Origin: Amoebophrya sp. A120
Lineage: Eukaryota > Sar > Dinophyceae > Syndiniales > Amoebophryaceae
Length of the DNA stretch: 64,000 nt
Assembly: GCA_905178155.1 (NCBI GenBank)
Contig: CAJINV010000019.1
Coordinates: forward strand, 182,965 to 246,964
Direction of reading: 5' to 3'
The translations under genes were made by a program, and so were the position numbers. The notes beneath the pieces are model-generated. The model was not told where the DNA came from, ran no database searches, and was given only the letters and a program-made list of their open reading frames with translations. Below, one piece after another: positions 24,849 to 35,558 of this stretch. The number at the start of each line of letters is the position of its first letter. Within the stretch, counting starts at the first letter, position 1.

Positions 24849-27800
24849 TCACATGATGACACAGCTGCAGGGCTGCGCATTTCCTTTTCGTTTCCCTCCA
24901 CCCCCTGCTGTGGCATCATCGTAGTTGTCGAATTGGTCCCGCTCCCAATTTTCGCCTGGCTGGGGCTCCCAGCCGTAGCCCTCACTTGATTCGGATTCCC
25001 CTTTTCTCTTGCCATACGCAGACCAGTGCTCGCGCTCGTAGCTCATGTCCTTTCTTCTAGACGGAGACTTGATAAAGTCCTTCCGGTATCAACTGCAAAT
25101 ATGTCTGGGTCTGGAAAGTTGTGATGCAGGTCACTGAATAATAACCACACTGTAATGCGCCCCCAAGCATGACGACTTCTGTGTATGTGTTGCGTATTCC
25201 GCATGAGAAACTGCGTGTTTGCATGACAGGCAAGAGGAGCTCCTGGTTGCCACGCAGTACAGATACCAGAGTCATGCCAGACTAGCATGACAAATCTCGC
25301 AATGTCCCAGACCCAGACATTTTTGCAATCCATATCCGGTGCTCGTACGTCGCCATCTTCAACGGGGAGCCGTGGCAGTGCCCGCACACCGTGGCGGCGC
25401 CGAAGGACCAATCGAAGTCTTCCCACTGCAGGAAGAACACGCCGTCGTCCGACTTCACAAAGCTGTTGTGAGGGTTTTTTTTTGGTGAGATAGTAAAATC
25501 CTTTCAGAATCATAGTGTTGTTCTTATAGTTGGAACAAGAGAAACAACACGAACTGCGATTCATCTACTCTGAAGGACGACGAGGCAGGATCCAGAAAGA
25601 CCGATTTTTTTGTTTTGTTTCTCGTCATGAATCTCTTATTTGCAGCATGCGTGGATTCTTTTTCTTGTTTTGTTTCCACTTCCCCACGATAATGCTAATG
25701 GCTCTTTGACATGGATAGTAGCAGCGCACAAAGGTTTTTCTTGTGTTCGTAGACCGACCGCTTGCTTGCTCTTTTTGGTCCTAGCGATAAATCTGACTTC
25801 TGATCGGTTGGTTCCGAAGGACTGAACTGCAGGGCCAGCAGATAGCAGAGGTAATAGAGGTAGCGATAGCCATATTAGGTCGTTCACAAAACGCGCAACT
25901 TCCTATGTATTCAATAGCTCTATCTTACAGTACGGGGCAACAGTAGTGCGTCGGGTTCATTTGGAAGCGAGGATGAGATGGTGCTAAGAAAGGCTTCTTA
26001 TTTCGGGCCGAGAGAGAGTACAAATTCGCCGCTTCATCTTCAGTTGGAGGTGGTGGTCAATGGGCTCAAAGGCGGAAAAGAATGGCACCAAGGGAAATGG
26101 GACAAGTATTAACGGGATGAAGTTAATATCATCTGCGGAGATGAGAATCCATCGCAGAACATGCGGGATAACGCCGTGGACAGGACCTTTCATCCTCCTC
26201 CGTGGCGCCACATCTACTTGGCCTCACTGTGGTCGGCGGGGCGATGATCATGCCGTTGATGGTACTTTCCGGCTTTTGAAGTAAAAGGAATTATTGCGGA
26301 AACAGGAGAGGACGCGAGGGTGACAAGAATAACTCAAGGGATGTCGGCTGGAAATAGTACGAAGGAAGCAACAACGCGAGCACGAAGAAGTGGCGGCCGA
26401 TTCAGACTTGAGTTCGATATATATCACATCTACATCATGCATAGAGGGACACCTCCACGCGTTTTCATTTCTTTTCCCATGATATATGATCACGATTTTC
26501 GTGCTGCTGAAAACTCTCATCTCGGTCAGAATATTGATGTTAGCGGCTCTTTCAATTATACAGACATGCTTTTGATTTGCTCCTTGTCATTAGCGATTGA
26601 AGATCTATCACCCTGAAGATCGGCTTTTGCGTATAAAATTTCCATAGGCAACCGTGATAGAGGTATCCGGAAAAAAAAGCATCCTTCCATTCCTTGCAGT
26701 TTTTTGTAGAATTACACCGAACTTCGAAGGTCAAGCGCTATGCTAATCTTGGGCTTTCTTGATGTAGTACAAGTGTGACAGCAGGATGAGGACCTACAGC
26801 TAGACACCAATCATGGCATGTAAATGCATACCAGCAGCTACAAAAGCTCGTCGCTTAAGTTCAGGATCAGCTGTTAGCGCGTCAGAAGATTCTGCTGGTG
26901 GTAGGGAGCTGCAAGAATTCTGCTCCATCTTAGCCCGGCTCCAGCAAATCTGCGCCCAGTCTCCGCCGGGCAGCACCACCCGTGCTTGCAGCATGACCGA
27001 CGCAGCGCGGCCAAGCGGATGAAAAGCAGGTCAGAATTATCTTCAAGACAAACCAGAAGCGAGGGAAGGTGGGAATAAAGGCTCTGGCAGAAATAATCCA
27101 CCGACGTAGTGGAGTGCTGGCCCCAGACGGAAGCAGAAGCGGAAGGGCTGCTGAGGGTGCGTACTGGGACTCCGGGACTGGACTACAACTCGTCTGGGTC
27201 TGCAAACAATCAGCGAAGTTGTAGCGCATCTAATGCGTCTTTCTTTGATCGATCTTCGAGTTGTGATATTGATCAGGAAGCTATAGTTTTTTCTTCGTTA
27301 ATTTACAGCTGGTGTTGAGCTTATCCGAGCGCTATAATGTAGCACATAGCTAAATAAGCACTGTAAGCATGATAAATTTTCTAGCTGCGCCAGGTTTCAT
27401 TGGTGCTGACGTTTCTCCTGCCACAACAATGGCACACGAAGAGCGAGTTCCTACTGTAAGTTGAAGGTCTTATATTGCATACTAGTTGTGTCATGCGAAC
27501 TGACGATGTCATTAGTACTAGTGGGCACGGCCGTATTAGAAGATAGGAGCAAGGTTGCATTTATTTCGTCTCAGTTTCCTCGAGCACCCTAAATCGGCGT
27601 GGCCGTGGGGATATTATCTTCTATGCCGTGTTGCAATACAAATTCCGAGTCCCCAATTTAGCACTATCTTTTTTTCGTTCATGCAACACGCCATTGATTA
27701 ATTAAAACTTCCCCTATGTACGTTACTTTCAGCTGTACTTGTGGACTAGCATCTTCATCCTGCCACCCTATTAATTTACACCTGTTACAACTTCTCTTTC

Positions 27801-30800
27801 CGAAGCCCCGCATTGTAAGTAGTGCCGCTGGCTGCAACATATTACGACCTCTACAAGAACCAGAGAGCTTCAGCCCTGCAGTTGCAGTTCATTCCATTTC
27901 CAGCATTGATTTCCAAAAACATAAGTCAAGCGCTACACTTTCCTTTCTCCTGATGTAATCTTCACGAGTACGTAGTGCAACGGTTGGTTTTATTCTAGAA
28001 TTCGCCTGCGTAGCGCTCCACCCAGCGGCCAGCGAATAGAATCTTCACGAAGAAGAAGAACGGCATCATGCCAGCTTCTAAGTAGAGACCACATTCATCA
28101 CTAAAGCAAACAAATGACAATAAAGAGTAGAGAAACCAAATCAAAATAAACAATAAGTACTTGAGCGCCTTGGCAATCTCGGGGTAGTAGTCCCAGACCG
28201 CGCTCTGATCGGCCCAGAGTCCCGTCCATTCCCCGTGCCCCCAGGGATTTCGGATTTTCACGAACTTCGCGCGGGTACCGCCCTTCAGCCAGTACTGCCC
28301 CGCCGGGCACTTTTCGTACATTTTCGCGGTGTCCGCGTGTCCGGCCATCTTCCGGATCATGGAGCCCTGCACCTGGTTTGGCTGTTTGAAGCTGATGGTG
28401 TCCTATGCATTGCAAAAATGTCTGGGTCTGGAAGAATGCAACTTGTCATGCTAAATCTGAAACATGCAAAAATCTGTGTTGCATGATTACCAATAAAGCT
28501 GTTCACTTTTGAGAAGGCCGAGAGACAGTTTCTCATGCGGAAAAGGCATGGTAAAGATCTCACAAAATCTGTGACGCTAGGGCATGCATCACAGACCTCA
28601 CACGTCATGCAAAACGTGCATGACAAACCTGGCAATCTTCCAGACCCAGACATTTTTGCATTTGATATGTCCCCGTTGCGCACGCTCAGCACCTCGTCCG
28701 GAAGAAAATTCTTCCCGCTCGTGGGCGTTTCGTAACACCTATCCACAGTAAATTTCCCGTACACGTACAAAGAAATGCGGTCTCTGCATGACAAAACTGG
28801 GCTCCGATCCTAGTCTAGCATGACAAGTGTTACACGGGAAATTGGTGAAATTTGTGATGCATTTTGTACATGTACAGGAAATTTGTATTTTTGCATAACA
28901 CCACTTCAGCTTCCCGTGGTTGCCCTCCAGCTTGAAGTCGTAACTCTTCATGGTCTTCTGCATCACCGTGCCCCGCCACTTCGTGGGGGTCTCCTCCGAG
29001 TAGTGCCGGAACCGAATCGGGCACCCGGTCTCGTTGACGAGGTGCAGGACCTTTTCGTTTTCCCGCTCCTGCGCGGAGATGGGGGTTTTCGTATGCATTG
29101 CAAATGTGTCTGGGTCGGGAAGGATGCAAAGTTTGCCATGCTTGTCTGGCATGACTGAAGAGTTTGTCATGCGTGTGCCAGAAGAGACCCTTTGACTTGT
29201 CATGCAAAAACGCAACGTGTCATGTGGAGAGCGCTACACTGAGCCGCGCAACTATTTCTCATGTTGCTTGGCTGATGTGCATTACAGAGCATTCACGATT
29301 CACAACTCGGCATTACAAGTTTCCAGACATCCAGGGATATTTGCAATGCATATTTTGCAAAGTCCTGCAAAAACTGCACGTAGCCGTCCCGGCCCCCGCG
29401 GGGCATCTCCATATCCCGCACGTCTAAGATGGAAAACACGTATCCTGAGTAAAAACGTCCCCACCCCAGAGTCACGTTGGTAAATCTGCAACACAAATCT
29501 CCAAGGTTTGGAAATTGTGCATGACAAGTTCTTTCCATCTGCAGTGTAGTGCTGTTTAGCAAGGGGAGCGCATGATAAATTCATTTTCTCATCGTGTTTA
29601 CTTACAGCATTACAGATTCCAAAACACGACTGGAAAGAACGCGTCTCATGGAGATGCGCATTACAAATGTAGTTCCTGTAGTCGCAAATCTGCATGACAA
29701 CTCTAGGGTGGGACGTTTTTACTCAAGATAACACGTGCCCGGGGATCAGCCCGTCCTTTCCCTCGCAGCCCGAGGTGGTCATCAGGAAATTTCGGCCGCG
29801 GAAGTCCAGCATCTTTTCCACCGTCATCTGCGGCTCCAGGATCTGGTTGTTGGGGTTGCTGTGCCGTTTCGAAGTTTCCAGCTCGTAAATCTCGGAGCCG
29901 GCCGTGAGGGCCTCCATCGCCTTGGTGGACCCGATGGGCGTGATGATGTTTTGCATCCCGCCCCGGAGGTTTTGGTAGCACCCCGCCCACTTCGCGAACG
30001 CCTTCTCGATCAGGACCGGCCAGAGCTCGCCCTGGGTGGCGGAGGAAACAAACTTCGGATTGGCGATGTTGCCCCGGTCGACCGGAATGCGGTCGTCGAG
30101 CAGCAGCCACCGGATCTGTATCCTGTGCAAAAGTATCGCACTCGTAGTAATTGCAATCATGCATTACAAATTTTTTTCTGAAGCTAAATCCGCATTACAA
30201 ATGGTATTTCTCATGCTCACGAAATTTGTAATGCATTTATACGATTACGAGTACGATACTTTGGCAATGCATAATCTGCCCCTCGACGACAATGCGAAAC
30301 GTGAACACCCCGAACTCCGGCACGTGCGTGATGGCCCGCTTCACGAACTCCGGGTCTTCGCGGTACGCGCACGCGGCCAGGATGGACGTGAGCCAGCAAT
30401 CGCCCACGTTGTGCTGTCGGATGTCCGTCTCGTGGACGCCGTCCGGCGCAATCAAAAACTCCGGGTGCGATATGTCCGGGTTGTTGGCGATCCGGGACTT
30501 CAGGATCCAGGGTCTCCGCCAGTCGGTGGCGTCGCAAACCTTCCCGTACCCGTTGTCTCCGTCCGGGTCGCATTCCGAGCAAATCACTTTCCGGTCGAAC
30601 GGGCCGTCGAAATTCAGATCCACAAAAAGCGTCGCGTCCTCGTGGATCAACTCTTTCACTTCGCTCGTGCGCAACTGCAGGTCCTTCCCCACGGAATCAA
30701 TCTGCTTCGCCGTTGCCTGGGTTTGCTCCTGCCGCACCTCGTTTTTACTCACCTCGCTCATCGCTTTAAAGTGCTGTTTCGCGATCACCGCGGTGATATA

Positions 30801-33800
30801 GCGCGCCTCCTCGACCGCAATATCGGAGTTGAAAGAATCCCGTTGGTGCTCACCCTCGAAGAAAGGACCACGGCGGAGGTGCTCCTGTGGGGCGGATGAG
30901 AAATTTGAATTTTTTATTTTCGATGTAGTAAACATGAAGTTGACCACCCCACGTCGATTCATGCTAGTTGTAATAGGCCGCCGTCATTTGTTCCCATTGT
31001 AGGGACCGCTGGTGCACGTCAAACACATAAACTATCATGCGGGGACTACTTCGAATGCTTTTGCTTGCATGTTTGTCGTGGTACCTATAGACACTTTTTT
31101 TCATACACTATGTCGACAGTGCTTAAGTTGTACATGGTACGTAGTGAAGCTGAAGATATTGAAGACTCATCAAACAATACAAGGTTTATCAAAGACAGTA
31201 AGTACAACTAAATACCCTCCTCCTCTCGTCCCGCGCGCGCTTGTCGATAGCATTCTGTACTTTCTCGTCCCGGTCTCCGTCGTCCGAGGAAGGGCTACTG
31301 TGAGAGGAAGTTGTCTCTACTTCACTGGCCATGTCCGCTTGCTGTTGTTCGCCCTCAAACTGCATCTGGACTTGTTCCGGCGCCGCTTCCTCCCCCTCCT
31401 GGGAATGTCTCAAGTGCACCGATATCAAATGCAAAAATGTCTGGGTCTGGAATGTTGCCGGGTTTGTCATGCATATTGTGCACCTAGACCAAACTACATG
31501 CATATTTTGCATGACCCAGGACGTCTGTAATGCATGGCCTAGCGTCACAGATTTTCAGAGGGCTTCCTGATGCCTATTCCGCATGACAAATACCCTCCCC
31601 GCGTAGCACAAACTAGACCCCTCTTGCTGATCATGCAATACAGATTTTTTTAGTGTCCAAAGTTAGCATCACAAGCTTCAACCTTGCAGACCCAGACATT
31701 TTTGTACTTGATAACCGACCTTCGCATCCCCGCTTTGTGGTTGGAGATCCGCGTCTATCCTGTGCAAAAGTATCGTACTCGTAGTAACCGCAGTCATGCA
31801 TTACAAATCTCCATCCTAAGGCAAAACAGCATGACAAATACCATTTGTCATGCTGAGCCAATTTGTAATGCGGTTACTACTAGTGCGATACTTTTGCAAG
31901 GCATAGCGTCCGCACCGAGGAGCCCTCCATGTTGGTCACCTTCTTCACCGCTTTTAGTGGGACCTCCTCGGCTATCAAATGCAAAAATGTCTGGGTCTGG
32001 AAGATTGGAAGATTTGTCATGCACATCTGACATGAGCCATAAAGGCTGTGATGTATGCCCTAGCATCAAAGATGTTCTGAGTGCTTCTTGATGCATATCC
32101 TGCATGAGAAATCAATGCCCTCTCTCCACGTCGCAAAAACTGGAGTCCTATTGCCTGTCATGCAACACACATTTTTTTTTATTTTTTAGAATCCAACAAT
32201 AGCATTACAAGTTGCATCCTTCCAGACCCAGACATTTTTACATTTGATATCGGCGTGCCCGTGCTTGTGGACCGCGGACACGCGTTTGTAGACCTCGACC
32301 TGCGTGCCCCGGCGGTCCTTCTCCAAGTCGGAACCCGGAAAATTCATGCTGTTGTCGTACTCCACGTGCGAACCCAGAATGGAGTCCGCTTCCTCGCTAG
32401 TTGGCAAAGAGCCGTATGCATTGCAAAAATGTCTGGGTCTAGAAACTTGTGATGCAAATCTACGAACAATGAATCTTCAATTGTGGGCGCGCTGCAATAT
32501 GCAGCCCAGCATGACAAGTTTTTCAACTGCTGTGTGTTTCGTTTTTCGCATGACAAACTGCGTTTTTGCATGACAGGCAAGAGGCCCTTTGCCTGCTCAT
32601 GCATCACAGATTTAAGAGTCATGCCCGACAAGCATGCCAAACCTTGCATCCTTCCAGACCCAGACATATTTGCATTTGATAAGCCATACTGGCTGACGAT
32701 CTCCTCCGGAATGACCCCCTTCAACAGGTTCCGGACGGCTTTCTGGATCTCGATGATCCGCGGCAGCGGGTCCTTGGTGTAGAAAATTGGGCCGGTGTGC
32801 TTAATATGCAATACAAATATCCCTGGACGTGGACGTCTCAGCGGAAGGATGAACCTGTATTGCGAGTCTCGCATTCCTGAAAAATCTGTATTGCATCATC
32901 TTCCTGAGTAACAAAAGTTCTCGCAGTCTCTCTTGTGGTCATGTTGCAAAAAGGCAGCTTCTCATGCAGACTGTGTATGAGCGGAGAAAGCGTAGTTCTG
33001 CAAATTTGTCATGGAGTATCCTGCATTTGGAAGTAGAGCTCTCATCAACATCATACACAGCTTAGCATCACAAATTTCCAGACCCAGGTTTCGATATTTG
33101 CAATGCATAATTCGAGTAGCCGTTCAGGTCCGTAATGGGGGCTTCCATCACGATCCGGGTTAAGGGGCACACGCGGGCTATGGAAGTGTAAGAATCGAAA
33201 TTGACAAAGTCGAAAAATTTGTGATGCACAAGATCGATACCAGTCGCGGCCTCAGGAGTTTTCAAGTGGCGCATGACAAATTTTGAGAGCAACAAAATCC
33301 GTCTGTCATGCTGTTTGGGTAAAGAAGACTGCTCCTGTCATGCTACTCTGGCAACACATTGCATACCCCTAAACAGGCCTGCAATCGGTCTCACTTGCCT
33401 GCTCCCCAATACAGGCCTACGGTGCCCTACATTTTATGCATCGCAAATTTTTCGACTTTGTCGATTTCGATCCTGACACATCCATACGGGTTTCGCGCTG
33501 GAGCCGCTCCAGGAGCGACAACCGGCGGAAGCAGTCCGTTGCCTATCCTGTGCAAAAGTATCGTACTCGTAGTAATCGCAGTCATGCATCACAAATCTCC
33601 ATCCCAAGGCAAAACAGCATGACAAATTTCGTTTGTCATCCTGAGCCAAGAATTTGTAATGCGATTACTACTAGTACGATACTTTTGCAGTGCATATTGC
33701 CGAGTACCAGCCCATTTCCATCGGGAGCTTCCCGCGCCGGCGGTTGCCGTCCAGCATGTAAAATTCGTCGAAAAAGACGTAGGACTGCGGGTTTCCCTCC

Positions 33801-34222
33801 TCTCCGTTCTTCGCCATCCGCTTGCCATCAGGCGCGACCACGCGCAACTCCTTCACCTCGCCCGCCACATACTCGGGCTGGTTTCGCGCGGTGGACCGGG
33901 TCCGCAGCCAGCACTCCTTGCCGCGGTCGGAGATCTCCGCGCCTGCGTGGATGTTCTCAATGTCCACCTTTTTGGTGGCCGTGGGGTTGCTGGCCGGCGC
34001 GGCCTCGAAGGTGGTGGCTTTCCCGAGCTGGATTTTTCGGGCCTTAATATCCAGGTAAAGCTGGTTCACCGACCTTATCGGCTGCTTGTTCACGTACAGC
34101 ACGCCCTCGTAAGCGGCATCCTGGCCCGGGATCTCGATCAAACAGGAAGTCTGCGGGTTGTTGTTCTTCAGCCGCTCCCCGATGCGGGCCGCGTGCGTGA
34201 AGGTGATCTCTCCGAACGGCAT
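24849..34222 (-). CDS. Calpain-like cysteine protease 1 (family C2)
   Basis: Calpains are Cys-His-Asn proteases of cytosol and membranes, usually controlled by Ca2+ or accessory domains. All three active-site contexts are present: Cys in HNVGDCWLTSILA (codon 30398-30396), His in GLIPGHV (29737-29735) and Asn in IRNPWGHGEW (near 28245). A novel N-terminal region of several hundred residues comes first (MPFGEITFTHAARIG start). After the catalytic core come DDGVFFLQWEDF, CGHCHGSP and a charged Gly-rich tail ending SCVIM. Exons: 34222-33697, 33543-33487, 33178-33110, 32804-32682, 32414-32250, 31972-31906, 31755-31714, 31422-31216, 30884-30274, 30118-29731, 29440-29353, 29091-28898, 28739-28668, 28403-28161, 25463-25335, 25086-24849. 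GT-AG introns are at 31215-30885 and 28160-25464 (2.7 kb). The rest are introners. Paralogue of 41340-51432, whose sequence confirms the junctions. Confidence 0.87.
25087..25334. mobile_element. Introner, family A
   Basis: Ends TATCAACTGC / GCAATCCATA; exact duplication TCCGG. Excision gives in-frame YEHRKDFIKS in calpain 1. Confidence 0.92.
25464..28160 (-). other. 2.7-kb GT-AG intron with a possible alternative last exon
   Basis: Donor AA|GTACTT at 28160, acceptor CAACAG at 25464. Joining gives ALNFVKSDDGVFF, which aligns with KLQFIKADDGVFF of calpain 2. Inside the intron, an AG at 28079-28078 opens an in-frame exon 28077-27995. It would end the protein after a hydrophobic FFFFVKILFAGRW segment. 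The rest holds short ORFs only, with no introner termini. Confidence 0.6.
28404..28667. mobile_element. Introner, family A (subtype A4)
   Basis: Ends TATGCATTGC / CATTTGATA; exact duplication TGTCC. Interior close to 59892-60152. Splits NGD-TISFKQPN, which is continuous in calpain 2. Confidence 0.92.
28740..28897. mobile_element. Introner, type K (short, 158 bp)
   Basis: Ends TATCCACAGTAAATTTCCCG / ATTTGTATTTTTGCATA; exact duplication ACACC. The only copy of this type in the window. In calpain 1 within LKWCYETP. Confidence 0.85.
29092..29352. mobile_element. Introner, A/H hybrid
   Basis: The left end is family A (TATGCATTGCAAATGTGTCT). The right end is family H (CATCCAGGGATATTTGC). Flanks TTTCG and TTTTG differ at one base. 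In calpain 1. Confidence 0.85.
29441..29730. mobile_element. Introner, family C
   Basis: Ends TATCCTGAGTAAAAACGT / GACGTTTTTACTCAAGATA; exact duplication ACACG. Inserted 1 codon after the catalytic His codon of calpain 1. Confidence 0.92.
30119..30273. mobile_element. Introner, family B
   Basis: Ends TATCCTGTGCAAAAG / TTTGGCAATGCATA; exact duplication ATCTG. Excision gives EGQIRWLLLDD. Calpain 2 has a family D introner two bases away in the homologous codons. Confidence 0.92.
31423..31713. mobile_element. Introner, family A (subtype A2)
   Basis: Exact duplication ACCGA. Right end GTACTTGATA. In the N-terminal region of calpain 1. Confidence 0.9.
31756..31905. mobile_element. Introner, family B
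   Basis: Exact duplication GCGTC. Separated from the previous introner by a 42-nt exon of calpain 1. Confidence 0.9.
31973..32249. mobile_element. Introner, family A (subtype A2)
   Basis: Exact duplication TCGGC; ends TATCAAATGC / CATTTGATA. In calpain 1. Confidence 0.92.
32415..32681. mobile_element. Introner, family A
   Basis: Ends TATGCATTGC / CATTTGATA; flanks AGCCG and AGCCA. In calpain 1. Confidence 0.88.
32805..33109. mobile_element. Introner, family H
   Basis: Ends TATGCAATACAAATATCCCT / CGATATTTGCAATGCATA. Flanks are not identical, but removing the element plus 5 nt gives GYSNHTGPIFY, matching GYLRHTGPIFY of calpain 2. Confidence 0.82.
33179..33486. mobile_element. Introner, family E
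   Basis: Ends TATGGAAGTGTAAG / CTGACACATCCATA; flanks CGGGC and CGGGT. Interior nearly identical to 55081-55386. Excision gives RETRVCPLTR, as RETKICPMTR in calpain 2. Confidence 0.9.
33544..33696. mobile_element. Introner, family B
   Basis: Ends TATCCTGTGCAAAAG / CTTTTGCAGTGCATA; exact duplication TTGCC. In the first coding region of calpain 1. Confidence 0.92.
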
Positions 34223-35558
34223 ATTTGATTATTATTTGTGTTGCACAAGAAGGATGAATGTATATATTTGTGCTGTTGCAGAATCCACTAATCGAATATG
34301 TTCCGTAACTCGTAGAACGACGCGAGCGAAACGATTACCAGATACTGCAGGAGAACCATGATGTTGCGGGAGGATAAAAAATCACTTAGACGTCGTGATT
34401 CAGCATAATATATGTGGGGAAAAATAACATTGAATTACTGGGTGGGTATTCGTATTACACTGTTGTCGTCACTTTGAAATGAGCGATACAGGTTCTTGTA
34501 GATACATAGTGCTTTACTTCACGACATCAAACAACATTTGTTCATCCAAGCGCACGAACGACGGCAAGAAATGACACGACCTTCACCTTCAGGACAGTGA
34601 AAGGGTGCGATAATCGTGTTGTCCTCTTCTTCGTACGATGCAGAAGCTGAATAGCTGGAATTATGATACTTATACACAAAACTTGTGAACGAACCGAGCA
34701 CATTTTCCAGATGGGATATTCATCCACAGAGTCCTTGACTCCACCGACTGTAAAATCCGTGGGCAAAACAAGGCAAAACCGAAGTGTAACGGCGCCTGCT
34801 TCCCTCTTGAGCAGGCACGAGGCAACCGCAACGAAAATGCGGAGATAAAACAAAGTAAAACAAACCGAGGATGATTGGTAGAACCAGGTCGGGAGCCGAA
34901 AAACCGAGGCGAAAGGCCGGCGAGCGAAGAAATATGTCTTCGGACCGATAAAATCAAATGGCTTCGTTTTTAAGCGTGTACTGAAATTTTATACGAATGA
35001 AGACTAAAACCGATTCATTGGCGAATTTGAAACCGATAGTTCATCTCGAAGTGAGTTTGCTTTTGTAAGGACATCAACTACAACTAGTAGTGGTAGCATG
35101 ATAGGCAGAGACGACAGAATATTTTTGGTTTGTGGTCGAGAAGCTTACTTTCACAATTCCTCTCCACAAGCAGCTGGCTTCTTGCATTTGGCAGCTGGCT
35201 TCCTGCATTTTCTGAGTGAAAAGCTCAAGTTCTTGTTCCCATTCTTGTTTGGGATTCTTGGTGCTCTTGGGAGGACAAGAAGGGGACAAGAAGACGAGAA
35301 TTTGATCCGGTGTCTTCGTGTTGCTTGACTCAACATGGTTGTACAGCGCGAACTGAATGCAACATGGGTGGTAGAACCAACTACAACATATGATCTTCAG
35401 GGAAAATAGAACTAGAAGCGGGTAAGCTGTACGTAAGAACTTCGAGATACAACGCTAGAAGGTTTGCTTTGATGATTCCAATGTATTCGTTCGAAACAGC
35501 AGCTCAGCGCTAGAATACACGGCGAGTACTACGCCAAAATACTTCAACTTCATCTTGC
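34223..35558. other. Intergenic region
   Basis: Upstream of calpain 1. No introner and no convincing gene. Near 35167-35212 a 21-23 bp motif (AGCTGGCTTCNTGCATTT) is repeated twice in tandem. Confidence 0.45.
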
